This document shows, piece by piece, positions 30,001 through 38,298 of a stretch of DNA of 64,000 nucleotides (positions are counted from its first letter, which is position 1; each line of letters starts with the position of its first letter). The notes under the pieces are model-generated. The model was not told the origin of the DNA. It ran no database searches and was given only the letters and a program-made list of their open reading frames with translations. Position numbers and translations under genes: made by a program. The stretch comes from Tritrichomonas musculus (Eukaryota > Parabasalia > Tritrichomonadida > Tritrichomonadidae): assembly GCA_039105265.1 (NCBI GenBank), contig JAPFFF010000003.1:2976001-3040000 (forward strand), written 5' to 3'.

Positions 30001-30086
30001 CGTTTAAGAAAATCGTGAATCCAACTCATGAAGAATTGTTGAAATCTTCTTTTGAACAACAAAACGAAAATGTTCTTTATTTGTAA
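27084..30086 (+). CDS. P4-ATPase (NEO1/ATP9-like phospholipid flippase)
   Basis: 1000 residues. Two N-terminal membrane helices (about 60-110) precede the actuator loop with TDQLDGETDWKLR (about 181-193). The wording TDQLDGETDWKLR is typical of the NEO1/ATP9 branch. The phosphorylation site is FTDKTGTLT with D376. Later come SPDEIALV, the KGSD nucleotide-binding block, MLTGDKMETA and the hinge GDGGNDVSMI. A C-terminal membrane domain follows (about 790-975). P4-ATPases flip phospholipids to the cytosolic leaflet of Golgi, endosomal or plasma membranes; the NEO1 branch works without a CDC50 subunit. The length is close to yeast NEO1. The leader contains ATAAAAGTGGTTT about 20 nt before the ATG. 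Confidence 0.95.
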   Translation: MKLIEKMKKLVHEENAEADDFRQVPTIDSTNEMRSFTFYPNESFPSNFVSHQKYTKLNIIPKFLFLQFRFFFNFFYLVITLVEIIPVFRIGFLVTYISPLVFVLAISFTKEIWDEIQRARRDRELNLQKYTLITPHGPQQIESQNLLVGHVIEVNAGARVPADLILLHTSEENGSAFIKTDQLDGETDWKLRRSLGFTQNSPDIFSFRDIRFDIELPRSNIYDFNGRVIVGGVPNPIGVESTVWCNTVVACGKIVGVVAYTSKETRSAMNASPASVKVGIFDKEVNKYSSVLFALLFLASFLAAGINGISSNFIVLLVRFVLLFSFIIPISMRVNLDLSKLIFAQRVGNDEQIEGAIIRNSNLPEELGRIHFLFTDKTGTLTRNEMEFKKMQYDNVILDEESTDPPHPMSLISLSLCHCVNVTEDGFQASSPDEIALVKHASHIGYTLVARNDDYIDIQISSNNIKDSYFLKSISSSSDHIERFEILATLPFSSVWSHMGIVLKSQHFGSFVVVKGSDSSITQMCPPSEWLDEVVGNLAREGLRTLVFAYKPLKDEEIEPFIKSFQEAQSSIVNRSENILASFRRICNNMELLGVTGVEDKLQENVPETLEALEAAKIKVWMLTGDKMETAICIALSSRLFSRDSTYRIIHSLSDLVDCMNSPSVPPLVIDGRGIQWNLFSDFLSVIVKSPAVVVCRCSPSQKEKVVNSVMNSFDYITCAIGDGGNDVSMIQASSIGIGIVGKEGKQASLSADVSINSFCHLQRLLFWHGANCYKHSSRLAQFVMHRGVIMTVTQALYSALFNFVPAPLYNDWLMMGFATFFTSFPVFSLIFDWFIDEKTVIAFPELYVSCQKGRFFSPKTFIRWVCLGIYQGGIIIIFSVSVFGIIGIDERHLQSISFTALILTELMLIAFEINHFTLVSTLSELSSFLIYIIVMFLLPDAFDIPFVFTLEFLWKISLLTLICITPLFILSSFKKIVNPTHEELLKSSFEQQNENVLYL

Positions 30087-30355
30087 GTAAAAAAATTCTT
30101 TCTATATGATATATATTGTTTTTAATTATTGATTGGCGGTATTTAATAAATAATTTGAGTTATCCATGATTTGACTTTGCTATTGCATTTCATTTTGATA
30201 TCATTTAATAATAAAAGATCAAATAATAATAGATTTCCTGCATACATTAAGGCATGTAAATAATAATATTCATAATTTTCAGTATTTAAATAGGAGATTG
30301 ACAAAGATAAACCTCATACAATATAAAAAATTCCGTTTATTTTTAAGGTTAATGA

Positions 30356-32257
30356 ATGAATGATGATTCTTTTTTAAGTCAAAATCTTTCATTTGATTCA
30401 AATAATGATTTATCAGATACTTTAAATATCAGCCAAGTTCAAATACAAAAAGAGGTGAAAGCAGTTTCTTTCTTTAAAATTCATTTATTAAATCCTATTT
30501 TTAAAGAATGGCGGTTTATAGCAATTCGAAGGAGAAAAATGCAAGAATTGGAAATAAAATTTATACGATGGCAGATTGATCAGATTCAGCGTATTTATTT
30601 TATAAAATGGACAAATACTCTAGATTTTCGAGAAAAATTACACAATTTAGGTGCTCAGTTATTAATTTCAAAACATTTTTTTCTGTGGATCAATTTTATC
30701 CGCTCACAATATCTTGACAAAGATCATTATCGCAAAGTTATCTTAGCCCGTCGTAGAATTTACAATCAAAATTATTTTAAAAAATGGAGGCATGCCATCT
30801 TATTAAAAAGGAAATATAATTTTTATTCAAAAAATGAAGAGAAGTTTTTATGTTTAAAAATCATTCAAGCATTTCATGTATACATTAAAAAGAAGAGAAA
30901 ATTTGAAAATGCTATGCAATATCTTCAACAAATAAGAACACGAGCAATTCTAATTCAGTGGTATAAAAATTGGAAGTATGCCAGGATGACTCGCTATATT
31001 CATCGTAATTATAATTTTCTTATCCAACAAGCATCTTTTAATCACTGGTATCTTTCCATGAATATCAAAGTTAAATTACGTCGTAAGTTTCGTTATATAT
31101 ATAATATTCACAAGCAACAAATGCTTCAAAAAGCATTTGATCTTTGGTACTATAAATTCTTCCGTTTAAATGATATTAATGATAAATTTGATAAACTTTT
31201 AAAAATTACTCAAAATCGTACCTTATCGATCTTTTTTTACAATATTTGTTCAGCTTTTAATTATAAAATGTATTTGCTGCAAACAGAAGAAAAACTCTTA
31301 TTTAAGTTGGAAACATTGAAATTGAAGCATTTTTTATCTTTTTGGGTAATTCGTACTTTTAAAAAACATAGATTCAATAAAGCAATTTATAATACAATAC
31401 TTTCTCTTAATCGTCACAGATTAAATTTCGCATTTCAAAAATGGAAATCCAAATATACAATCATTAATCATTACCAAAATATGATAAACAAAGTTAGATC
31501 TTCATATAAAGCAATCACTACTCGTCGTTTCCTTCTCCAATGGTATTCAGAATATAGATACTTGATTAATAATAAAAAGTCGTATAACAAAGCAATTCTA
31601 TTTCGTTCAATTTGCTTGAAGCTCAAAGCATTTCGTACATTTCAATCCAATGTTAAATACTCAAAAATGAGAAAAGATCAAAAAAATAAGGTTAACTTTT
31701 TGATTGAAATTATTTATTTTTATAAGTGGAAAAGAAGGTATCTGAAATATAGAAGAAGATTCATTTTAATTTCAGCTGTTCTTAAAAATTGGGCAGCAAC
31801 TGTTCAGAAAAAAATGTTTGATCGCTGGATATCATATATTCATATGAAACACCAGAAAGCAAATGAATATTTAAAAGCCCAGCTTGTTTTCAATCAATGC
31901 AATATAGCTTTTGTTATTGATAGTTTTGTAGCTGGATGCCCAAAAAATCAAGAAATTCAAAAACAAATTGATGATGACCTACCAAATTCTATTTTACCAA
32001 ATTTCGACAATATCAATGATAAAGCTTGTGATGGTTTAGCATCAACTCAACTGAGCGAACCTAAAATCCCTTCTTTTATGAGGAAGCAGTCTAGTCCAAA
32101 ACGAGATTTTGATTCACACTTACATGAAATTGAATTACAGTTTAAAGAATTAGTGAGGAAATGTGAGAAAGAAGGAGCAAGCGCAGATGATCGAGCTCAA
32201 ATGCTATTTTTGATTCAAGAAATGAATAGAATTCGCTCGCAGTTTACTGTTTCTTAA
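30356..32257 (+). CDS. SFI1-like centrin-binding repeat protein
   Basis: 633 residues. From about 35 to 525 the protein consists of helical repeats spaced roughly 25-40 residues, each with a Phe/Leu pair followed by a Trp and basic residues (for example NYFKKWRHAILLKRK, FQKWKSKYTI, FLLQWYSEYRYL, KMFDRWISYIHM). This is the SFI1 repeat pattern, where each repeat binds one centrin and the chain forms a long filament. Such proteins sit at spindle pole bodies, basal bodies or centriole-linked fibres. The C-terminal 110 residues are not repeated and end in a coiled-coil-prone segment. There is no other ATG in this frame between 30356 and the repeats. Trichomonads have prominent centrin-rich basal-body fibres, which fits. 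Confidence 0.85.
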   Translation: MNDDSFLSQNLSFDSNNDLSDTLNISQVQIQKEVKAVSFFKIHLLNPIFKEWRFIAIRRRKMQELEIKFIRWQIDQIQRIYFIKWTNTLDFREKLHNLGAQLLISKHFFLWINFIRSQYLDKDHYRKVILARRRIYNQNYFKKWRHAILLKRKYNFYSKNEEKFLCLKIIQAFHVYIKKKRKFENAMQYLQQIRTRAILIQWYKNWKYARMTRYIHRNYNFLIQQASFNHWYLSMNIKVKLRRKFRYIYNIHKQQMLQKAFDLWYYKFFRLNDINDKFDKLLKITQNRTLSIFFYNICSAFNYKMYLLQTEEKLLFKLETLKLKHFLSFWVIRTFKKHRFNKAIYNTILSLNRHRLNFAFQKWKSKYTIINHYQNMINKVRSSYKAITTRRFLLQWYSEYRYLINNKKSYNKAILFRSICLKLKAFRTFQSNVKYSKMRKDQKNKVNFLIEIIYFYKWKRRYLKYRRRFILISAVLKNWAATVQKKMFDRWISYIHMKHQKANEYLKAQLVFNQCNIAFVIDSFVAGCPKNQEIQKQIDDDLPNSILPNFDNINDKACDGLASTQLSEPKIPSFMRKQSSPKRDFDSHLHEIELQFKELVRKCEKEGASADDRAQMLFLIQEMNRIRSQFTVS

Positions 32258-32548
32258 TATTTATATAAATGTTTATTTATATTGCGGTATTTTTTAGAAT
32301 TATTTTTTAAAAGCAAATTTTAAGTTTAAATCTCATCAATTATCTTTTTCTCTTTTTTTCCCCTGGATTTCTTTGATGTTCTTTGCTAACTAATTAATTT
32401 GCGATTAAATAAAAAAAAAATGAAAGTTGCAAATAATATATAATAGTAAGATGAAAAAGCAAAGTTGCTGATCTGTTGATTTTAGTTAATATAATATCAA
32501 TATTAATAGGAAACAAAAAAAAGTAAAAAATCACAAATTTGGATTAGA
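32258..32548. other. AT-rich spacer between convergent genes
   Basis: No feature is seen. Confidence 0.4.
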
Positions 32549-32908
32549 TTAGTCTTTGGCTCCAAGGGTCAAATAATCACGTGCTTCATTAATTTTTGTA
32601 GCAATAAAAGATGATCCACCTTTATCTGGGTGATGGAGAGCCATCAAAATTCGGTGCTGTTTTTGAATTTCAGATTTTCCGTAAGAATATGAATTGGATA
32701 AATTTAATATTTCTTGTGCTTCGTTTCGGGTCATAGTGGGAGCAAATCCATTAAGGTTTTTAGCGTTTGGAAGTCCTGTATATTTATAAGGTGAAAACCA
32801 AATTTCTTTGATAGCAAAAGCAGTTCCAGCGCCAGCACCAATTGCAAGAAATGCTTTAGTTTCGAAAGAAAGATTTTGAACTGATTTAACTAACGAATTT
32901 AAAGCCAT
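32549..32908 (-). CDS. PAM18: PAM18/TIM14-like J-domain import motor subunit (hydrogenosomal)
   Basis: 119 residues. A short N-terminus and one hydrophobic segment (about 17-37) precede the J domain. The domain has GFAPTMTRNEAQEIL, the basic helix IQKQHRILMALHHPDKGG with HPD at 93-95, and the ending ATKINEARDYL. The KINEA block and the single-TM layout are those of PAM18/TIM14, the J-protein that stimulates Hsp70 in the inner-membrane import motor. In trichomonads the organelle would be the hydrogenosome. It is divergent from the BTB gene, with 81 bp between ATGs. Confidence 0.93.
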   Translation of the reverse strand: MALNSLVKSVQNLSFETKAFLAIGAGAGTAFAIKEIWFSPYKYTGLPNAKNLNGFAPTMTRNEAQEILNLSNSYSYGKSEIQKQHRILMALHHPDKGGSSFIATKINEARDYLTLGAKD

Positions 32909-32989
32909 ATAAAATTTGATTAATTTAAAAAGTGACAGAAAGATTTATGATAATAAAAGTAACCATATTTCTGTTAAACTTTTCATATA
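32909..32989. promoter_or_regulatory. Shared divergent promoter region (PAM18 / BTB)
   Basis: 81 bp between outward-facing ATGs. AAAAAGTGACAG lies at 32927-32938, and TTTCATATAATG puts an initiator-like TCA within 6 nt of the BTB start codon. Trichomonad leaders are known to be very short. Confidence 0.5.
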
Positions 32990-34294
32990 ATGAATTTCGA
33001 TGAAGAATCTCAAACTCTCTTTCTCACACATCAAGGTTTGAAAAATTTGAGTTTATTAAATCTAGAAAACAATTTTACAATCAAAATTGGTATAAAATCA
33101 TATGAATGTAATCGAGTACTTGCTTCATTTATCTCTCCAGTTATTTCTCAAATTTTATCATCTGATCCTTTATGCAATACTTTTACAATTGATGTTGAAG
33201 ATAATCAAAATTTATTCGACAATATTATGGCACTTATGAACGGTGACACCATTGAAATCAATGCTTCAAATTATGATCTTTTACTTTTGATTGCATCGAA
33301 ACTTGGAAATCAAGAAATGCAAGATGATTTATCATTAATGTCTTTTTCAGAAAATCATGTTACTTTTCATAATGCTATTCGAAGGTTCATTTCAAAATCA
33401 TCATTAGGGATCAGCGTTGAAGGAGAATCAAAATTCATTGCATCTCATTTTTCAGAATACGCTTTTGACGAATTGAATAAATTAGATGATTATAATCTAG
33501 ATCTCATTTTATCTCAAAATAATTTAAAAATTGAAGATGAATCGTGGCTTTTTAACTTTTTAATGAGACGAAATCCTCCTTCTCCTTCATTATTTTCTCA
33601 TTTATATTTTGAATATCTGACAGAGAAAGATATTGAAAAGTTTTTGAAATTTTTAAAAGAAGAAGAAATGACAGGACCTCTTTGGGCTGCTATATCACGT
33701 CGCCTTGTTCTTCATGTTGATGCTCCATTTGATATGAGTTCCCGTCACTGTGGGAAAGTTCAGAATGACGATGATGAATATGATAATGTGTCAATCAACT
33801 TTTCAGAAGACTATCCCTTTGAAGGTATTATTTCTTTCTTAACCGATAAATACGGAGGAAACGTCTCAATAACTAAAGCAGTTGCGATTAGTTCATCAGG
33901 AACTCTTTGGAATTCGCCAAGTGTTATTGCTGATTTCGATTCGACAGATTTTTGGGTTTCTGAGAATTTACCAGATTCTTGGATCGCTTATGATTTTAAA
34001 GAACGCCTTATTAATATTACAGCATATACAATAAGAGGTGACAATACTGGATCTTTATGCAATTGGGTTGTAGAAGGTTCAATTGATAAAATTTTATGGG
34101 ATGAACTTGATCGTCATGAAAATTGCTCTGATTTAATTGGTTTATATACATCGAAATCTTACTTTGTTGATTCACGTCAAGAATATAGATATATTAGATT
34201 GAGACAAATTGGGCCCGACATTAGTAATGAAAATTACCTCAATTTATGCTGTTTTGAAGTTTTTGGTTCTCTTTCAACAAATTATGACTTTTGA
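32990..34294 (+). CDS. BTB-domain protein with C-terminal F5/8 type C-like (discoidin) domain
   Basis: 434 residues. A divergent BTB/POZ fold occupies about 25-110 (FTIKIGIKSYECNRVLASFISPVISQ, the strand pair, then a helix pair). A BACK-like helical region follows (120-240). Residues about 280-430 resemble a coagulation factor 5/8 type C domain: SSGTLWNSPSVI, SWIAYDFKERLINITAYTIRG, NWVVEGSIDKILW and the closing RYIRLRQIG and FEVFGSL. This three-part layout recurs at 60876-62186 and is a large family in trichomonads. BTB-BACK proteins often link substrates to CUL3 ubiquitin ligases; whether that holds here is unknown. Confidence 0.85.
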   Translation: MNFDEESQTLFLTHQGLKNLSLLNLENNFTIKIGIKSYECNRVLASFISPVISQILSSDPLCNTFTIDVEDNQNLFDNIMALMNGDTIEINASNYDLLLLIASKLGNQEMQDDLSLMSFSENHVTFHNAIRRFISKSSLGISVEGESKFIASHFSEYAFDELNKLDDYNLDLILSQNNLKIEDESWLFNFLMRRNPPSPSLFSHLYFEYLTEKDIEKFLKFLKEEEMTGPLWAAISRRLVLHVDAPFDMSSRHCGKVQNDDDEYDNVSINFSEDYPFEGIISFLTDKYGGNVSITKAVAISSSGTLWNSPSVIADFDSTDFWVSENLPDSWIAYDFKERLINITAYTIRGDNTGSLCNWVVEGSIDKILWDELDRHENCSDLIGLYTSKSYFVDSRQEYRYIRLRQIGPDISNENYLNLCCFEVFGSLSTNYDF

Positions 34295-34683
34295 AAGAAA
34301 ATATTGAATTCATCTATATATCAAAATGAAAACTTGCCTTTTTGCTATTTTTTACAATATCACACTTATTGTTAAATAAAATAACCATGTTATTCAAAAT
34401 AAAAATCGATTGTTAAAGAACTCTATATTGATTTAAATACATATTTTATTAATTTTTTGGAATCAGCCCAAATAACAAAATATTAATAATTTCATAAATA
34501 TAATTAGCTTAATTTTGTTTCATTGTGCAAATTAGTAAAAGAATGAAATGATTATAAATTTTATGCAATTGCATGCATTTATGAGTAAGCATGATTTCAG
34601 ATAATATAAATGAACAATTATATTTACAAGATGGACAAAGATTATATTAAAGAGCAAGTAACACTCTTATTGAGAAAGCCCGC
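34295..34683. other. AT-rich spacer between convergent genes
   Basis: No gene or RNA signal is seen. Confidence 0.5.
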
Positions 34684-37317
34684 TTATGTTTTAGGAACAT
34701 ATTTTAACATTTCTCTAATTTGATCAATTACATCTGGCAATTCCATATCAAATATTTTATTGTCAATAAATAGATCATCATCTTCATTATAAGTAACAGT
34801 GCCATCAGGCTCAAGAATTTCTTTGCATCTTTCATAAAAGCTATTTGCAAATATTTGAATAATGCCAATATCTGCATTTGTCTTTGATAAATATTCAAGA
34901 ATTTCTTTAATAGCATACATATGAATATATGATATTGTTTTAATAAATGCTTGATTAGCAATGAAAAATTGCTCTTGGCTAGAAAATTCAAAAAATATTG
35001 ATGGTTTTGAAATAATTAATGACGTTAAAAAATCATATTTTGAACCTTGATCAAAACATGGCATTTCTTGCAAAGTACTATTGAAACCCCATAAGCATTG
35101 GAAAATATCATCATTTCCTTTAAATTTAATTAAAGGAGAATTTAAAGATTCAAATGAAAATTCATTATCAGTTCCTCGATGCAATTCATCGAATTTTATA
35201 ACAATAGGAATTAAATATTGCTTAACAATCAATTCTAGGCAAATATTTGGATCGTCTACATGACGAACTAATAAGAATCCAAATGTCATATAAGAGCTAA
35301 CAAAGTCATTAATATCAAATAGTTCGTCTGGATATACATCTTTACCAATACTGAAAAGCATATTATAAATAAATTGTCCAACTGTGTTAATGAAATAAGG
35401 AACTTTTTCATTGGAATCTAATAGAATTTGAGCAAATTTTAGCATTAATGATAATACTGCGTCGTAGCAATTAATAATTAACCATTCTTTACATTCGTTC
35501 ATCTCATTTACGAAAAGAGTAAAAATATCGCTAAAAATTTTTTCTCTATCTTCTACTCTGGAATATTCAAATATTAGTTCAAATAAACTTATATATTTGT
35601 TAAGAAGATATGGTGCTAAATTATCTTTAAATGAAATGCAAAAATCCCATATTGTGTTAACAAGATGATCAATGCCGATTTCTTTTGTCATCATATATTT
35701 AATAAAGAAGTGCAATAGATCATTCATTGATTCTGCTTGTATTTCTGTATTTATTTGGTATAATTTAACAAATATATCATAAATTTCATTATCTGTAAGA
35801 TTAAACAGCATTATAAAACTATAGATGTTATCTACGTTTTCGTCTTGATCGATTTGTTTGGGATATTTGTATTGAGAAATTTTATAAATTGCATTAAATG
35901 CAAAATAAAATAGTAGCTTACTAGTATTTCCTTCATTGAATTGAACTAAAACCGAAGATTTTAAAAAATTAATTATAATTTGTAGAGAATACTGATCTTC
36001 AAATATTGGGAATTGATTTTTATAATTTACTGTTCGAATGAATTCGCATATTGCTATTGCTAAATAATGGCCTGAATTTGGTATTGTATTGATATTACTA
36101 ATCATTGGAAATATATAATTTAGATAAAAATTGCAAATATTATTTTGATTTTCAATACATTCTCTATATGAAAATCGAGAAACAAAGATTAGTAAACGGC
36201 AAATTTCAAATATGTTTTGATTAATAAATTGATTAAAATAAGAATTTGCGAATTGAAAAACAAAATGAAATAAAGGTGGGTAGTATCCTGCTAGTTGAAG
36301 TCCAGTAAATAAAACATAAAGTGGAACACAATTATAACTTCCATCATAATCAGGAGAAAATTCATCAAAAAATTTTTCTGGATTTTCATCAATAAGACGA
36401 GGCTGAAATTTAATAAACGGGAAAACATAATTTATGATAAGATCACTTAAGTTATCTGGAATTGAGTCGATACTTTCAATAAAAATAAAAAAATTGGACC
36501 ATAGATTTAAAGATGAAACAGGAATATACTGAGTTGATTGACAAAATCCATCAAAATACCGAAAAAAATCAGTAATCGATACATTTTTTGCTTTCATAAT
36601 TTGAGGGCGAGTTAGCATTTTCCCATAACTATTTATTAGACATTCAATCAAATCCTTAAAAGGATTGTTTATGCTTTTTTGATTTAAACAGAAGCAAGTA
36701 AAGATATGCAAAAAATCATAATCTTGAGATCCTAATATTGTATTGTCAAAAGATTTTGCAAAATAGTAAAGAAATATTATTTCATTTTGATCTAAACCTT
36801 CACTTGATACTAAAGCATTTGCCGTTTGAAGAAAATATTTATAATATTCTGCAAAAACTCGGTCCACGTTTTTTATTTCAATGCTTTTGTTGCCAATATA
36901 ATAACTTATAGAACTAAGTAATTGAACGATTGTTTTTTGTATTAGTAAATCTTGCTGGGCAGATAGATAACTATTAATCAAAGAGATAAGTTCATTTGTT
37001 TTTTTATATGCAAGGAAATCTGTTAAAATTTCAATTGTTTGATAAAAATTAGGATCCATTTTCTGATTTAATAAGAATATGGATTTCAAAATAAAATCAA
37101 AATTCATTTGGCGAATTAGAACTGTAGATATTTTTTTCAAATTTGTATCATTGTCTTGAATGATTATTTCTATCAAGCATGAAAAGAGAGTAGAGCATTG
37201 ATTCTCAGATTGAATTATATCTCTGAAAAACTGTTCTGCCTCTTCTTTTAGATTGCCATCATGATACAACGCGCGTAAATAATTCTTAACATTTTCGATG
37301 GAAAAAGTTTGATCCAT
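34684..37317 (-). CDS. Karyopherin-like (importin-beta superfamily) HEAT-repeat protein
   Basis: 877 residues with no signal peptide and an all-helical, acidic, HEAT-like make-up throughout. The N-terminus (VKNYLRALYHDGNLKEEAEQFFRDIIQS, then LIRQMNF) resembles the first two helices of the importin-beta N-terminal domain, which bind RanGTP. The length (877) is that of importin-beta/exportin proteins. The C-terminus ends in an acidic stretch (YNEDDDLFIDNKIFDMEL). Such proteins carry cargo through nuclear pores. Sequence is divergent enough that the subfamily, and even the superfamily, needs a profile search. Another HEAT scaffold is the alternative. Confidence 0.6.
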   Translation of the reverse strand: MDQTFSIENVKNYLRALYHDGNLKEEAEQFFRDIIQSENQCSTLFSCLIEIIIQDNDTNLKKISTVLIRQMNFDFILKSIFLLNQKMDPNFYQTIEILTDFLAYKKTNELISLINSYLSAQQDLLIQKTIVQLLSSISYYIGNKSIEIKNVDRVFAEYYKYFLQTANALVSSEGLDQNEIIFLYYFAKSFDNTILGSQDYDFLHIFTCFCLNQKSINNPFKDLIECLINSYGKMLTRPQIMKAKNVSITDFFRYFDGFCQSTQYIPVSSLNLWSNFFIFIESIDSIPDNLSDLIINYVFPFIKFQPRLIDENPEKFFDEFSPDYDGSYNCVPLYVLFTGLQLAGYYPPLFHFVFQFANSYFNQFINQNIFEICRLLIFVSRFSYRECIENQNNICNFYLNYIFPMISNINTIPNSGHYLAIAICEFIRTVNYKNQFPIFEDQYSLQIIINFLKSSVLVQFNEGNTSKLLFYFAFNAIYKISQYKYPKQIDQDENVDNIYSFIMLFNLTDNEIYDIFVKLYQINTEIQAESMNDLLHFFIKYMMTKEIGIDHLVNTIWDFCISFKDNLAPYLLNKYISLFELIFEYSRVEDREKIFSDIFTLFVNEMNECKEWLIINCYDAVLSLMLKFAQILLDSNEKVPYFINTVGQFIYNMLFSIGKDVYPDELFDINDFVSSYMTFGFLLVRHVDDPNICLELIVKQYLIPIVIKFDELHRGTDNEFSFESLNSPLIKFKGNDDIFQCLWGFNSTLQEMPCFDQGSKYDFLTSLIISKPSIFFEFSSQEQFFIANQAFIKTISYIHMYAIKEILEYLSKTNADIGIIQIFANSFYERCKEILEPDGTVTYNEDDDLFIDNKIFDMELPDVIDQIREMLKYVPKT

Positions 37318-37586
37318 AGGAGCAAAACCTAAAATTCTCCAAAGATTTTCAAATTTATAAGCAAAATTTTATGGTGTAAAATGGCATGTTTAGTTTTTCT
37401 TTTTTGGTTAATGTCTTGAAAATTGAAATCATCCATTGACCAAAAGGCAGCAATAGTCAAGAAATTATTATTATTTAAACCTGGCCAAATGATTTGTAAT
37501 GACAATTCTGTATAACATGAATCCAAGGTGAAAATTTACCTTAACCGTTTTTTTTATTTATATTTTATTTAAAAGAATTTAAAACT
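37318..37586. other. AT-rich spacer
   Basis: It forms the promoter side of the karyopherin-like gene. No independent gene is supported. Confidence 0.4.
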
Positions 37587-37885
37587 AGACTGGTATCCAA
37601 TTTTTCCTATAAATAGATCTGCATTTTTAACACATATTGTTGCATTGAAGATATCCGTAGCTGCTGTATTTGATAATAAGAGTTTCAATTATTCTGAAAT
37701 TGCTTTTTTGAATGGTCAAGTAATGTGAAATTTATAATTTTAGTATCAACACAGTTATTATTTGATGTTTTTACACAGAATTTGTTGCAGGTAGCATTAT
37801 TTACATTAGTCCATTGAAATAATCATCGCATCGTTGCCAATACAAAGCGTTTTGATTGAATTAGCATTCAGTTTTCTTAATGAAA
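37587..37885 (-). pseudogene. Decayed fragment of a surface-protein gene
   Basis: Minus-strand sequence resembles the 3' part of the 1632-codon surface-protein gene (45527-50425). AATAGATCTGCATTTTTAAC here corresponds to AATAGATCAGCATTTTTGAC at about 46000, and similarity continues through the segments for DTLVNVKNADLF, HSKGNF, KNLTLL and the VKSLNN region up to about 46260. The fragment is full of small differences and cannot encode the protein. It is therefore the scrap of a former paralogue lying 8 kb from the intact gene, marking a past local duplication. Confidence 0.75.
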
Positions 37886-38118
37886 AATAAATAAAATAAA
37901 AGCATATATATAATTTAATGCTAAATGTTTATTTAATAAATTAGTTAAAAAATATTTTCAAATGCTTGAAATTACAGGGCCTGGTTGAGGTTTTGGCATG
38001 CCGCTTGCAGTTGTTGTTGACATTCTTCTTATAAATGAAGTGAAGTTCACTGAAATTAATGCAATATGAAAATTGAATTGTCATGTTTTTATTTGTATAA
38101 TCATTGAAAATTCGTTTT
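37886..38118. other. Spacer with a small GC-rich patch
   Basis: Mostly AT-rich, but 37958-38023 (minus strand) is an ATG-started 21-codon frame with unusually balanced base composition, reading MSTTTASGMPKPQPGPVISS plus one residue. It has no recognisable continuation and could be a stranded gene start. Confidence 0.4.
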
Positions 38119-38290
38119 GGAAAAAAAAAAAAAAAAAAAAAAAAAAAATGAATCAAATTTTCAAATATTTGATAAGTTTACATTAGGAAAAAAAAAAAAT
38201 TGAATCAAATTTTCAAATATTTGATAAGTTTACATTGGAAAAAAAAATTGAATCAAATTTTTAAATATTTGATAAGTTTACATTGGAAGA
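38119..38290 (+). repeat. Three tandem copies of a 36-bp unit joined by poly(A) spacers
   Basis: The unit TGAATCAAATTTTCAAATAT plus TTGATAAGTTTACATT occurs at about 38149, 38201 and 38249. Each copy is preceded by GGAAA..., with A runs of 28 (38121-38148), 12 and 7-8. The block ends 9 bp before the ATG of the kinase gene. It stays open in the kinase frame but has no ATG there, so it is taken as leader or promoter DNA. Confidence 0.9.
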
Positions 38291-38298
38291 AAAATAGT

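Noticed and set aside
38200-38298. N-terminal extension of the SEL1 kinase into the 36-bp repeats
   Set aside because: The extension has only a TTG to start it; the first ATG in frame is 38299, and the repeats look like leader DNA.
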